Assembly: GCA_035495815.1 (NCBI GenBank)
Contig: DATJFH010000056.1
Span: forward strand, 24,444 to 88,443
Direction of reading: 5' to 3'
Length of the DNA: 64,000 nt
Source: DATJFH01 sp035495815
Lineage (GTDB): Bacteria; Acidobacteriota; Terriglobia; Bryobacterales; Bryobacteraceae
In this document: piece by piece, positions 1-7,858 of the stretch
Position numbering within the stretch: the first letter of the stretch is position 1
Layout of the letters: every line of letters starts with the position of its first letter
Made by a program: the position numbers and the translations under genes
Notes under the pieces: generated by a model
What the model saw: the letters and a program-made list of their open reading frames with translations, nothing else
Told to the model about the DNA's origin: nothing
Database searches by the model: none

Positions 1-879
1 AATGTAACGGCCCTGCAGCCGCAGGACTTGCGCCAGGTTGTTCAGTCCCACGGCCACATCGGGATGTTCGGGCCCGAGCGCCGACTCCCGGATCTCGAGC
101 GACCGCCGGGCCAGCGGCTCGGCTTCCGCGAAACGCCGCTGCAGGCTGTAGACGTCCGCCATGTTGCCCAGCGCCGCCGCTACCTGCACGTGGCCGGGAC
201 CGAGCGCGCTCTCCCGAATCGCAAGCGACCGCTCCAGCAGTTTCAGCGCTTCGCCATAGCGGCCCAGATCGCGCTGCACGCCGGCCAGCGTGAACAGGCT
301 GGCCGCCGTCCGCAAGGTGGCCCCTCCGTCCACCATCTCCGAGATCTCCACCGACCGCCGGGCGGCCGATTCCGCCTCCTTGTAACGTCCCAGCGAACGG
401 TACAACTCGGCCAGGTTGTTGAGTCCGGCAGCCACCTCCAGGCTGGCCGGCCCGGAGGTCTTCTCCAGCCGCTCGAGCGCGGCGGTGTAGAGCGGTTCCG
501 CCTCCCTGTAACGTCCCCGCGCCCGGTAAAGAGCAGCCAGGTTGTTCATGGTGACCGCCAGATCCCTGCTGCCGGTGTCGCCGAGAGTGCCCCAGACGTC
601 GATGGAGCGGCGATAGAGCGGCTCGGCGTCGTCGTAGCGGCCGCGCTGGAAATAGTGCGCGGCCAGATTGTTCAGACTTTCCGCCAGCCGCCGATCCTGT
701 TGTCCGGAGCTTTGCGCCTCCTCGAGAGCGGCGGCGTACAGTCGCTGCGCGTCCGTGTACCGGCCTGCTTGATCGAGACGTGCGGCATCCCGCATGCGTG
801 CCTGCCAGGAACCATCGGCCGCGGCCAGATCCGCGCAGCACACAAGGAAGATCAGCGGGAACCGGAGCGTCTGGCTCAT
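1..879 (-). CDS. Exported tetratricopeptide-repeat protein, 3' part beyond the window
   Basis: An open frame of 293 codons starts at the ATG at 879-877 and runs off the left edge, so the C-terminus is missing. It begins with a hydrophobic stretch (about residues 5-21) ending in AAA-D, which looks like a signal peptide. The rest is a ladder of about 42-residue repeats of the kinesin-light-chain TPR type, with units such as NNLAxLYRxxGRYxEAE and RSLxIRESALGPxHP. TPRs are protein-interaction scaffolds; no catalytic domain is visible in the part present. In this family such repeats are sometimes fused to kinase or CHAT protease domains, but none can be checked here. It lies downstream of the SDR gene on the same strand, with an 86-base gap that could hold its own promoter. 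Confidence 0.85.
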   Translation of the reverse strand, partial: MSQTLRFPLIFLVCCADLAAADGSWQARMRDAARLDQAGRYTDAQRLYAAALEEAQSSGQQDRRLAESLNNLAAHYFQRGRYDDAEPLYRRSIDVWGTLGDTGSRDLAVTMNNLAALYRARGRYREAEPLYTAALERLEKTSGPASLEVAAGLNNLAELYRSLGRYKEAESAARRSVEISEMVDGGATLRTAASLFTLAGVQRDLGRYGEALKLLERSLAIRESALGPGHVQVAAALGNMADVYSLQRRFAEAEPLARRSLEIRESALGPEHPDVAVGLNNLAQVLRLQGRYI

Positions 880-965
880 AGACACAGCTTGAGCTATGAG
901 GCGCCGCCAAAGAAGTATCAAACGGTTATCTTACCGTAACGGGTGAAACGGCAATGAAGTCCCGG

Positions 966-1727
966 TCACTTCCCTGTATATCCGCCGTCCACCATCAGGT
1001 GCGCCGCCGTGATGAAGCTGGCTTCGTCGGAAGCCAGGAATAACGTAGCGTTCGCCACCTCTCGTGGTTCGCCGAGCCGGTTCAGCATGTGCATCGGTGC
1101 CACGCGGTCCCGCCACTGCTCGAACGTCACCCCGAGCCGCTCGATCTCACGGTAAGACGCGCTCGTGAGAATGCATCCCGGGCAGATGCTGTTGACGCGG
1201 ATCCGGTAGGGAGCAAGGTCGAGAGCCATGCACTTCGTCATGGTGATCAGGGCCCCCTTGCTGGCGTTATAGGTGGCGAAATCCTCCTGCGCGATCAGGC
1301 CGCTCATGGAGGCCATGTTCACGATCGAGCCGCCCTTCTCCTTCATGTGCGGGATGGCGAATTTACAAACCAGCGCCGGGCCGATCACGTTGACGCCCAG
1401 CACGCGCTGCCAGTCCGAGACTTCAGCGCGTTCCACTCCCATCTGGGTGAAATCGGCGGCGTTGTTCACCAGAACGTCGATGCCGCCGAAGGCCGAAACA
1501 GCGCCTTCGGCGATACCGCGCGCGCTCTCTTCCTTCGAGATATCGGCCTGCACGAAGACCGCCCGGGCGCCCATGGCGGTCACCTTGTCGAGCGTCGCCT
1601 TCCCGGCCTTTTCCTGGACATCGGCCAGCACGAGCCGGGCGCCTTCCTCGGCGAAGCGGACCGCGATTGCCTCGCCGATGCCGGCGCCCACACCGGTAAC
1701 GACGGCGATCTTGTCTTTCAGCCGCAT
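966..1727 (-). CDS. SDR-family NAD(P)-dependent oxidoreductase
   Basis: A 253-residue classical short-chain dehydrogenase/reductase. The N-terminal cofactor motif TGVGAGIG (about 11-18), the NNA motif (VLVNNAAD, about 86-93), the catalytic Ser in NMASMSG (about 137-143) and the YNASK active site (about 153-157) are all present, as is the C-terminal DGGYTGK typical of the FabG-like branch. Length is normal. The family reduces or oxidises carbonyl/hydroxyl groups with NAD(P)H; the substrate cannot be read from sequence. It starts 9 bases after the clpP stop and is probably the last gene of an rrf2-clpP-SDR transcript. Acidic residue D36 at the end of beta-2 (LVLADVQEK) suggests NAD(H) preference, which is an inference. 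Confidence 0.9.
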   Translation of the reverse strand: MRLKDKIAVVTGVGAGIGEAIAVRFAEEGARLVLADVQEKAGKATLDKVTAMGARAVFVQADISKEESARGIAEGAVSAFGGIDVLVNNAADFTQMGVERAEVSDWQRVLGVNVIGPALVCKFAIPHMKEKGGSIVNMASMSGLIAQEDFATYNASKGALITMTKCMALDLAPYRIRVNSICPGCILTSASYREIERLGVTFEQWRDRVAPMHMLNRLGEPREVANATLFLASDEASFITAAHLMVDGGYTGK

Positions 1728-1736
1728 GCGCTGCTT

Positions 1737-2360
1737 TTACGCTTTCGAAACCGGCGTCGGAGCCAGTTCGCGGCTGCTGATCACGCGGTCGATCATGCCG
1801 TACTCCACGGCCTGCTCCGGACCCATGATGTAGTCGCGGTCGACATCGCGCGCCACCCGGTCGATCGGCTGCCCGGTCGAGTCCGCCAGCAGCCTGTTGA
1901 GCGTCTCCCGCATGCGCAGGATTTCCCGTGCGTAAATGTCGATTTCGGTGGCTTGCCCCGCCAGGCCCTGCATGGACGGCTGGTGAATCATGATGCGCGA
2001 ATTGGGCAGGCTGAATCGCTTGCCCTTGGTCCCCGCCGCCAGCAGCACGGCCGCCATGGAGGCCGCCTGGCCAACGCAGATCGTCACGATGTCCGGCTTT
2101 ACGAAACGCATCGTGTCGAGAATCGCCAAACCTGCCGTGATCGACCCGCCGGGGGAGTTGATATAGACGGAAATGTCCTTCTCCGGATCCTCCGCTTCCA
2201 GAAACAGCATCTGGGCGATGATCAGGTTGGCGATGGAGTCGTCAACCGGAGTCCCCATGAAGATGATGTTCTCTTTGAGCAGCCGGGAATAGATATCGTA
2301 TGCGCGTTCGCCCCGTGAGGTCTGCTCGACCACCATCGGGACGAGAACGGATTGACCCAT
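1737..2360 (-). CDS. clpP: ATP-dependent Clp protease proteolytic subunit
   Basis: A 207-residue ClpP, the barrel-shaped serine peptidase that degrades proteins unfolded by ClpX or ClpA/C in the cytoplasm. The catalytic triad is visible: Ser101 in VGQAASMA, His126 in IMIHQP and Asp176 in DVDRDYIM. The oligomer and substrate-channel segments (YINSPGGS, GLAGQATEIDI) are intact and length is normal. The start is supported by an AGAGGA ribosome binding site 8 bases upstream. The usual clpX and tig neighbours are absent. Instead an Rrf2 regulator lies 28 bases upstream and an SDR gene 9 bases downstream, so this may be a second, separately controlled ClpP; that is an inference from context. Confidence 0.97.
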   Translation of the reverse strand: MGQSVLVPMVVEQTSRGERAYDIYSRLLKENIIFMGTPVDDSIANLIIAQMLFLEAEDPEKDISVYINSPGGSITAGLAILDTMRFVKPDIVTICVGQAASMAAVLLAAGTKGKRFSLPNSRIMIHQPSMQGLAGQATEIDIYAREILRMRETLNRLLADSTGQPIDRVARDVDRDYIMGPEQAVEYGMIDRVISSRELAPTPVSKA

Positions 2361-2388
2361 TCGTGTCCTCTTTCTGTTGCCTGTAATG

Positions 2389-2829
2389 TCAGCTTTTCTT
2401 GTTTGATGCGCGACGGCCGCGTTTGGATCTGCCCGCGGCCGTTTTCTTACTCTCTACCGCTTTGGCCACATCCGCGATTGTATTGCACTCCAAATAATCC
2501 ATGATACGCGAATGCAGGTCCTTCCAGGAATCGAGCGCCCAGGGCGTCTGGTTGAGGGAGTCGGCCAGAGTTTTGCCGTCGATGGCTTCCACCAGATCGA
2601 GCAGCCGGATCTGGCTGGCCGGAATCCGCAGCGAGAACCCGCCGGAGGGACCTTTGTTCGAGCGCAACAGGCCTTTGCGCGTCAGGTCCTGCAGAATCTT
2701 CGCCAGGAAGTGGGCTGGAATCTTCTCGTCCTGTGCGATGCGCCGGACCATGGCAAACTCGCCATCCGGAATTCGCGCCAGGTAGACGAAGGAGCGAATC
2801 GCGTACTCGGTCGACCGCGAGTAGAGCAT
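2389..2829 (-). CDS. Rrf2-family transcriptional regulator without an iron-sulphur cysteine triad
   Basis: A 146-residue winged-helix regulator of the Rrf2 family: MLYSRSTEYAIRSFVYLA at the N-terminus, then the recognition helix and wing segment LTRKGLLRSNKGPSGGF. Members such as IscR and NsrR bind Fe-S clusters through three cysteines after the wing; here that region has one cysteine (LECNTI), so a cluster-based sensor is unlikely. The C-terminus is a basic tail (about 20 residues, Lys/Arg rich). I chose the ATG at 2829 over the in-frame GTG at 2841 because the predicted transcription start lies near 2837. It is the first gene of a likely operon with clpP, and Rrf2 regulators often control their own operon. 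Confidence 0.88.
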   Translation of the reverse strand: MLYSRSTEYAIRSFVYLARIPDGEFAMVRRIAQDEKIPAHFLAKILQDLTRKGLLRSNKGPSGGFSLRIPASQIRLLDLVEAIDGKTLADSLNQTPWALDSWKDLHSRIMDYLECNTIADVAKAVESKKTAAGRSKRGRRASNKKS

Positions 2830-2843
2830 GAAAGACCACACCT

Positions 2844-2872
2844 ATTATCAGGGCAAGCACAGAGCCTTGCAA
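2844..2872 (-). promoter_or_regulatory. Predicted sigma-70 promoter of the rrf2-clpP operon
   Basis: On the minus strand a -35 hexamer TTGCAA (2872-2867) and a -10 hexamer GATAAT (2849-2844) are separated by 17 bases. The expected start is near 2837, leaving a leader of about 8 bases before the ATG at 2829. The TTGCAA element sits inside a small palindrome (CCTTGCAAGG), a possible operator. Confidence 0.55.
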
Positions 2873-2927
2873 GGCGTTCCTGTTGATTACCTGCGAGAGA
2901 AAGCCGGCGCGGCGCCGTCCGGGTATC

Positions 2928-3890
2928 TCAAATATCCCGAACACAACGGAAACTGATGTTGGTGGTGGAGCTGTCCGGCGTGTTCGACGTTCTTGCCGCC
3001 ACACGATACCGGTTGCAGTACGACTTGTGACAAAGGTACGATCCGCCCTTCATCACTTTCGCGCCACCCTCCGCCGGGCCAACCGGATTGATCCGGGTGG
3101 CGGTCACGTGGTAGCTCGGATGGAACCAGTCATTACACCACTCCCAGGCGTTGCCCGTGATGGTGTAGAATCCGTACCCGTTCGGCGGGAAGGAGTGAAC
3201 GGGACCGGGAGCGGAAAAGCCGTCATCGGCCGTATCGTGATTCGGGAATTCGCCCTGCCACACGTTGCACAGATGCCGTCCCCCGGGCGTCAACTCGTCA
3301 CCCCAGGGATAGATCTTCTGCTCCAGGCCGCCCCGCGCGGCGTATTCCCACTCGGCTTCGGTAGGCAGCCGCTTGCCGGCCCACTGAGCGTATGCGAACG
3401 CGTCGTTCCAGGAAACGTGGGTGACCGGATAAGCGGACCGTGAGTCGATGCTCGAATCCGGACCCTCCGGCCTCCTCCAGTACGCGCCGCGGACTTTGCA
3501 CCACCACGAGACGGCCCGCACCGTGTCCTCGACCAGCCTCCCGTAGTCCTCCGGCGCAATGTGTCCCTGGAACACGAAGGACCAGTCGAAGCGCTCGGCC
3601 TCCGTCTTGTATCCGGTCGCGGCCACGAACTCGGAGAACTGCTCGTTGGTCACCGGGTAGGTATCCATGTAGAACGGATCCACCCGCACTTCACGGATCG
3701 GCCCTTCGCCGTCCGCCGGAAAGCCCTCCTTGTTCTCCGTGCCCATCAGAAACGGACCGCCGTCGAGCTTGATCATCCCCGCGGTCGAACCCGCCGTCGC
3801 CCGGAGCCTTTCCGCCGAGACTCTTCTGGAGGTTTCGAGTTGAACCGCGCGCGCGATACTGGGCACGCAGCACGGATTCGGAGGTTTCAT
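2928..3890 (-). CDS. Formylglycine-generating enzyme (sulfatase-activating, aerobic type)
   Basis: A 320-residue protein of the FGE-sulfatase/SUMF1 family. Genuine FGEs convert the active-site cysteine of sulfatases into formylglycine using oxygen and copper bound by two cysteines. Both are present: Cys287 and Cys292 in GGSYLCHKSYCNRYRVAAR, followed by the family signature around NTPDSSTTN and FRCV. Other family segments are clear: PFLMGTE, VSWNDAFAYAQWAGKRLP, TEAEWEYAARGG, YPWGDE and PPNGYGFY. This separates it from EgtB-type relatives, which lack the cysteine pair. There is no signal peptide, so it should act in the cytoplasm before export. Its ATG overlaps the stop of the parvulin-type gene (ATGA), placing it at the end of the tol-pal operon. 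A likely client is the sulfatase at 60454-61842. Confidence 0.93.
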   Translation of the reverse strand: MKPPNPCCVPSIARAVQLETSRRVSAERLRATAGSTAGMIKLDGGPFLMGTENKEGFPADGEGPIREVRVDPFYMDTYPVTNEQFSEFVAATGYKTEAERFDWSFVFQGHIAPEDYGRLVEDTVRAVSWWCKVRGAYWRRPEGPDSSIDSRSAYPVTHVSWNDAFAYAQWAGKRLPTEAEWEYAARGGLEQKIYPWGDELTPGGRHLCNVWQGEFPNHDTADDGFSAPGPVHSFPPNGYGFYTITGNAWEWCNDWFHPSYHVTATRINPVGPAEGGAKVMKGGSYLCHKSYCNRYRVAARTSNTPDSSTTNISFRCVRDI

Positions 3891-4723
3891 GCCTTTCGCG
3901 GAAGCTCTTGAATGACCGCCTTGGCCTTCAGCCGGTCCAGATAATTCTCTACCGCGCGCTCCTGCTTCTGCCGGTGCAGCGCTTCCTGAATCGAGGACTG
4001 CACTTCGGACAGATCGGTGAAGCCCTCCGGCTTGCGCCCGTAGACTTTGGCGATGTGGAAGCCGAAGACCGTTCGAAAAATCCCGCTGACCTCATTGTCC
4101 TTGAGCGCGAAGATCACGTCCTCGAACTCCTGGACCATTTCGCCGCGAGGAACCCAGCCCAGGTCGCCCCGGTTGCCGGCGCAGTCGGAATGCAGGTCGG
4201 CCAGCTCTTCGAAGACGGCGCCGCCTTTGAGCTCCTCTTCCACTTTTTGAATGGCTGCCTGCGCCGCTGCCTCGTCCACGCCTTCCCCCACGTTCTTGAC
4301 GATGTGGGCCGCATGGATCAACTCCGGGCGCCGGAACTGCTCTTTGTTCTTGCGATAGTACTCGCTCAGCTCCTTATGCTTCGGCGGCGCCACCTTGCTG
4401 GTGATCTTTTCCAGCAGCCGGTCCACCCGCATCCGGATCTCGACGTCCTTGCGCATCTCCGACTCGTTCGCATCAGGCTGCGCCCGCATCGACTGCAGAG
4501 TCTGTTCGAGCGCCTCGGCCGGAATCGGCTCCGGGTCGGCGGCGGCTTCCTGGCGCAGCAGCACGCGCTCGATCACGTTTTCCTTGGACCACTCGCGAAG
4601 CTGCATTTCCGCTTCGATGGGATCCATTCCCTGGGCCACCTCTTCGTAGCGCGGCCGCAGCGCGCTGGCTTCCGCGCGCACCAGGGAGTCGTCTACCAGC
4701 TCTCCGTTCACCGTAAATGCCAT
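3887..4723 (-). CDS. Parvulin-type peptidyl-prolyl isomerase (PpiC/SurA-like)
   Basis: A 278-residue protein with an N-terminal helical chaperone-like part (about 1-135) and a parvulin rotamase domain (about 140-240: LIHAAHIVKNV, GGAVFEELADLHSDC, GDLGWVPRGEM, FGFHIAKVYGRKPEG). Parvulins catalyse cis-trans isomerisation of prolyl bonds and assist folding. Unlike SurA or PpiD there is no signal peptide or membrane anchor at MAFTVNGELV, so a cytoplasmic place is suggested. I start at the ATG at 4723 because the frame further upstream is unrelated in composition and overlaps the cpoB gene. It follows cpoB by 14 bases and its stop overlaps the FGE start, so isomerase and FGE are translationally coupled. 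Confidence 0.88.
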   Translation of the reverse strand: MAFTVNGELVDDSLVRAEASALRPRYEEVAQGMDPIEAEMQLREWSKENVIERVLLRQEAAADPEPIPAEALEQTLQSMRAQPDANESEMRKDVEIRMRVDRLLEKITSKVAPPKHKELSEYYRKNKEQFRRPELIHAAHIVKNVGEGVDEAAAQAAIQKVEEELKGGAVFEELADLHSDCAGNRGDLGWVPRGEMVQEFEDVIFALKDNEVSGIFRTVFGFHIAKVYGRKPEGFTDLSEVQSSIQEALHRQKQERAVENYLDRLKAKAVIQELPRKA

Positions 4724-4737
4724 GTGGATACGTTGGA

Positions 4738-5643
4738 TCAGGCGCCGGCTCTTTTCTTCCGCACGGGCGCCGGCGCCGATGCAGAGCAGGAGAGCCCCAG
4801 GGCTTTCAATTCGGAGCAGGCGGTCTTCGCCAGGGCGTGGTGCGGATACTTCGACAGCAACGCGCGAAACTCCTTCGCACCGTCGTTCCGGCGCTCCATT
4901 TTGACCAGCGTGCGGCCCTTCATCAGCAGCGCATCGGGAGCCCGGGTGTCGTTCGTGCTGGACGTGTAGCGCTCCAGCACCGCGTCGAAATCTTTCAGCG
5001 CGCTCGGTAAATCGTTCTGATCGTAGTGAATCTGCCCAATGTAAAACTGGGCGTCCTGCGCGTTGGCGGTGTCGCCGTAAGCCTGCAGGTAGTCGTTGAA
5101 TCCCCGCAACGCCATGTCCGGCTTTCCGGTCATCATGTCCTTGATGGCGTTGTCGTACAACTGCCCGGAAGGGATCGCCGCCGCGCCGCTCGGACCGGGC
5201 GCCCCCCCGCCGGGAGCCGGTGGAGGAGCCTGGATCGTCCGGATCGCGTTGTCCAGATCGACCAGACGCTGCTCCAGTTTGCCCATGCGGGCGAGCATGT
5301 CGCTCAGCGCGTTTCGCACGCTGACGAAGTCGTTGCTCATCTGGTCGACCTTGGCGCCCAGCACGGCGACCGGCTGGCCCACGCTGGCGGTCTGCTTCTC
5401 CAGCCGGTCGTTGACGCGCGATTCCAGCACCGCTACGGACTTGCTGGTGTTGTTGGTTGCCTCCAGCGTCTGCTGCAGCAGGACGGTAATGGCGGTCAGC
5501 TTTTCGTTGGTGCCGCTCGAAAGCGCCCGGATCTGGTCCTGAAGGGTGGCTACGTCGCGCTGCAATTCCACAATCTCCCGGCTGGCCCCCGGCGCGAGCG
5601 TGGGAAGGAGCAAAAGACTCAACAAGCACGAACGAAAACGCAT
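4738..5643 (-). CDS. cpoB: Tol-Pal system protein CpoB/YbgF
   Basis: A 301-residue periplasmic protein. After a signal peptide (MRFRSCLLSLLLLPTLAPGA) it has a coiled coil (about 20-130, heptads such as IVELQRDVATLQDQI), a Pro/Gly linker (PPPAPGGGAPGPSG) and a C-terminal TPR domain (about 165-275: QLYDNAIKDMMTGKPDMAL, AQFYIGQIHYDQNDLPSAL). This is the standard CpoB build; CpoB links Tol-Pal constriction to peptidoglycan synthesis at division. The ATG at 5643 has a GGGGAG site 7 bases upstream, preferred over an in-frame TTG 18 bases earlier. It follows pal by 66 bases. Confidence 0.9.
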   Translation of the reverse strand: MRFRSCLLSLLLLPTLAPGASREIVELQRDVATLQDQIRALSSGTNEKLTAITVLLQQTLEATNNTSKSVAVLESRVNDRLEKQTASVGQPVAVLGAKVDQMSNDFVSVRNALSDMLARMGKLEQRLVDLDNAIRTIQAPPPAPGGGAPGPSGAAAIPSGQLYDNAIKDMMTGKPDMALRGFNDYLQAYGDTANAQDAQFYIGQIHYDQNDLPSALKDFDAVLERYTSSTNDTRAPDALLMKGRTLVKMERRNDGAKEFRALLSKYPHHALAKTACSELKALGLSCSASAPAPVRKKRAGA

Positions 5644-5709
5644 ATCTGATCTCCCCGGCAAAACCGCGGGCGAAACGGGAACCGCTCCGCCCCGGTCTCT
5701 ATGCCTATT

Positions 5710-6495
5710 TTACTGGCCCGCGGCGAAGTGTGCGCGGCGGTTTTTCTGCCAGCACCCTTCGTTCGAGTCGTTGCACTGCGGACGTTCCTTTCCGTAGCTG
5801 ATGGTTTTCAGCCGGTCGCCGGGAACGCCCAGCTGGATCAGGAACTCCTTGGCCGCTGTCGCGCGCCGGTCGCCGAGTCCAAGATTGTATTCGGCCGACC
5901 CGCGCTCGTCGCAATGTCCTTCCACCACGATGCTGTTGCTCGGAAAATCGCGCAGAATCGCCTTCAGCGAATCGGCGTCGCGGGTGAGCGCGCTGCGGGC
6001 GTCTTCCCGAATATCGCTGCTGTCGTAATCGAAATAGGCGTCGGTCACTTCCGTATCCACGCGGCTGGTGAACGGCTTCTTGTCCGCCGGCGGCGTGGGC
6101 GGCGGCGGCGCGGGCGCGTTCACATTGACGGTAGCCGAAGCCGACGCGTTCCCACCCGGTCCTGTCGCCGTCAACCGGTAGGAGGTCGTGTTGCTGGGAA
6201 ATACCTGCCGGCTGCCGTTGCTCTGCACCGTTCCCAGACCCGGCTCGATCGTGACCGACGTCGCATCATTCACCGACCAGCGCAGCGTGGCCGACTGCCC
6301 GCGGTCGATCGAGCTCGGATCGGCCGTAAACTGCGCGATCACCGGAGCCTTGGACGGCGGCGCGGTTTCCGTCACCGGCGGCGGGGGCGGCGGGGGCGGC
6401 GCCGCCGTGGCCACCGGCGCCTTCTTCTTGCAGCCCGCCGCCAGCGTCAGCAGCATCATACTCAGTAAAATCGTAGCGCTTCTTCTCTTACTCAA
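5710..6495 (-). CDS. pal: Peptidoglycan-associated outer-membrane lipoprotein Pal
   Basis: A 261-residue lipoprotein. The TTG at 6495 is the best start because GGAGGA lies 5 bases upstream; it gives a signal peptide with lipobox LAAGC and lipidated Cys22. A proline-rich linker follows, then an Ig-like segment (about 50-120, FTADPSSIDRGQSATLRWSV), which is not found in E. coli Pal, then a second proline linker and the OmpA/Pal domain (about 150-258) with VVEGHCDERGSAEYNLGLGD and NRRAHF. The OmpA domain binds diaminopimelate in peptidoglycan. The extra Ig-like domain lengthens the reach from the outer membrane. It lies 16 bases after tolB. Confidence 0.93.
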   Translation of the reverse strand: MSKRRSATILLSMMLLTLAAGCKKKAPVATAAPPPPPPPPVTETAPPSKAPVIAQFTADPSSIDRGQSATLRWSVNDATSVTIEPGLGTVQSNGSRQVFPSNTTSYRLTATGPGGNASASATVNVNAPAPPPPTPPADKKPFTSRVDTEVTDAYFDYDSSDIREDARSALTRDADSLKAILRDFPSNSIVVEGHCDERGSAEYNLGLGDRRATAAKEFLIQLGVPGDRLKTISYGKERPQCNDSNEGCWQKNRRAHFAAGQ

Positions 6496-6511
6496 TTCTG
6501 TCCTCCAAAAC

Positions 6512-7858
6512 TTATTTTCCCCAGACCGGCATCTCGTTCCTGCCCTGCGTGGTGAGCTGTTTGACCTCGGTTCCATCGGCCAGCATGGTGAAGATCTGCA
6601 TCTTTCCGTTGCGGTTGGACGAGAAGACCAGATGCCGCCCGTCCGCCGCAAAATTCGGATTCTCGTTGCGGCCCGCGCCGTGCGTCAGCTGGTCGATATG
6701 GCGGGTGGCTACGTCCATCAGGAAGATGTTGAAATTCCCGGGCTCGAATCCCCGCGTCCACGAAAAGGCGATAATTTCCCCGTTGGGGTGCCAGGAGGGA
6801 TTCGAAGCGTCTCCCTCGCCCGTGGTCAGCATCTCCACGCTGGTGCCGTCGAGCCGCATCCGCCAGATCTGCTGCGGCCCCGACCGGCCCGAGGAGAACA
6901 CCAGATCGGAGCCGTTTTTCGGATTGACCTTGGGCTCGACTTCCACTTTGCGGGTTTGCGAGACCGGCCTAAAATGGCTGCCGTCGAGATCTGCCATATA
7001 GATGTTCGTGTACCCGCTGGCCGAGGACGCGTACAGAATGTTTTTCCCGTCGGGGGTGAAATTCGGTGTCGCGTTGAGCGACGCCTTCTGGTTGTAGAAC
7101 AACAGCTGGCGTCCCGTTTCCAGTGAGAAAACAACTATAGCAGGATTCCCCTTGGCGAAGGTAGTGAACGCCAGCTTGGTGCCGTCCGGCGACACTCCCG
7201 GCGTAATCGTCACCGAATTGTAATGAGTGATCTGCTTCTGGTTCGATCCGTCCGCTTCCATCGACCAGATCTCTTTATGCCCGGATCGATCCGAGACGAA
7301 ATAGATGTGAGTGCCGTAGAGACACTCCGTGTTGAACTTCCTCAGAATGTCGCAGGCGAACTCGTGCGCTACTTTTCGCGCGCCGTTCTCGTCGATGGAG
7401 CCGAAGTAGCGCTTGGCCGTCAGCTGCGCCCCCGCGACGTTGGCTTGCTCCACGTCGAACAGCCAGCCGGAGAGCACAAGCTGGCTGTTCTGGGAGGCTC
7501 CGTACCCGAAAGCCAGGTATTTGGCGCTGGTGGGCGGCGCGGACCAGTCGGTCAGCCATGGCGGACGGCGGGCCGGCGTGTTCGGTCCGGGCGGCTGAAA
7601 ATCGGAGGGCTGCTGCGGGACCACCAGCGGATACATGCTCTTGGCGGCCATCTTGAAAATGCCGGAGTCCTGAATGTCGGCGAACAGCGTCTGGTTGAAC
7701 ACGCTCATGACCCGGGCCGAATCGCCGGCGCCGCGAAAATCCGGAATGGCGATGGACGGCTTCTCGCCGCCGGTGATCTTGATAACGACTTCCTGGGCCG
7801 GGACCGGCACGGCCGCCGCGGCGATGGCGAATACGGCAAGCAGGTTTTTATGAGTCAT
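6512..7858 (-). CDS. tolB: Tol-Pal system beta-propeller protein TolB
   Basis: A 448-residue periplasmic protein with a signal peptide (about 1-21, cleavage near PAQ), an N-terminal TolB domain (IAIPDFRGAG, then FNQTLFADIQDSGIF) and a C-terminal six-bladed propeller of WD40-like PD40 repeats (HIYFVSDRSGHKEIWSMEAD, TPGVSPDGTKLAF, NILYASSASGYTNIYMADLDG, HLVFSSNRNGKMQIF). TolB relays TolA movement to Pal. An insert at about 85-110 (proline rich, PPGPNTPARRPPW) is unusual for the N-terminal domain. The start overlaps the stop of the upstream TonB/TolA-like gene as ATGA. Confidence 0.95.
   Translation of the reverse strand: MTHKNLLAVFAIAAAAVPVPAQEVVIKITGGEKPSIAIPDFRGAGDSARVMSVFNQTLFADIQDSGIFKMAAKSMYPLVVPQQPSDFQPPGPNTPARRPPWLTDWSAPPTSAKYLAFGYGASQNSQLVLSGWLFDVEQANVAGAQLTAKRYFGSIDENGARKVAHEFACDILRKFNTECLYGTHIYFVSDRSGHKEIWSMEADGSNQKQITHYNSVTITPGVSPDGTKLAFTTFAKGNPAIVVFSLETGRQLLFYNQKASLNATPNFTPDGKNILYASSASGYTNIYMADLDGSHFRPVSQTRKVEVEPKVNPKNGSDLVFSSGRSGPQQIWRMRLDGTSVEMLTTGEGDASNPSWHPNGEIIAFSWTRGFEPGNFNIFLMDVATRHIDQLTHGAGRNENPNFAADGRHLVFSSNRNGKMQIFTMLADGTEVKQLTTQGRNEMPVWGK

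Noticed and set aside
1..879. CRISPR-like or satellite repeat because of recurring 126-base units
   Set aside because: The periodicity matches the 42-residue TPR codon repeat and the bases diverge between units as expected for coding DNA.
2928..3890. EgtB-like or generic SUMF1-domain protein
   Set aside because: The pair Cys287/Cys292 in LCHKSYC and the surrounding FGE signature identify a true formylglycine-generating enzyme.
3887..5629. A 580-codon frame joining cpoB sequence with the parvulin gene
   Set aside because: The N-terminal 300 codons are cpoB read out of frame. The isomerase starts at 4723, right after the cpoB stop.
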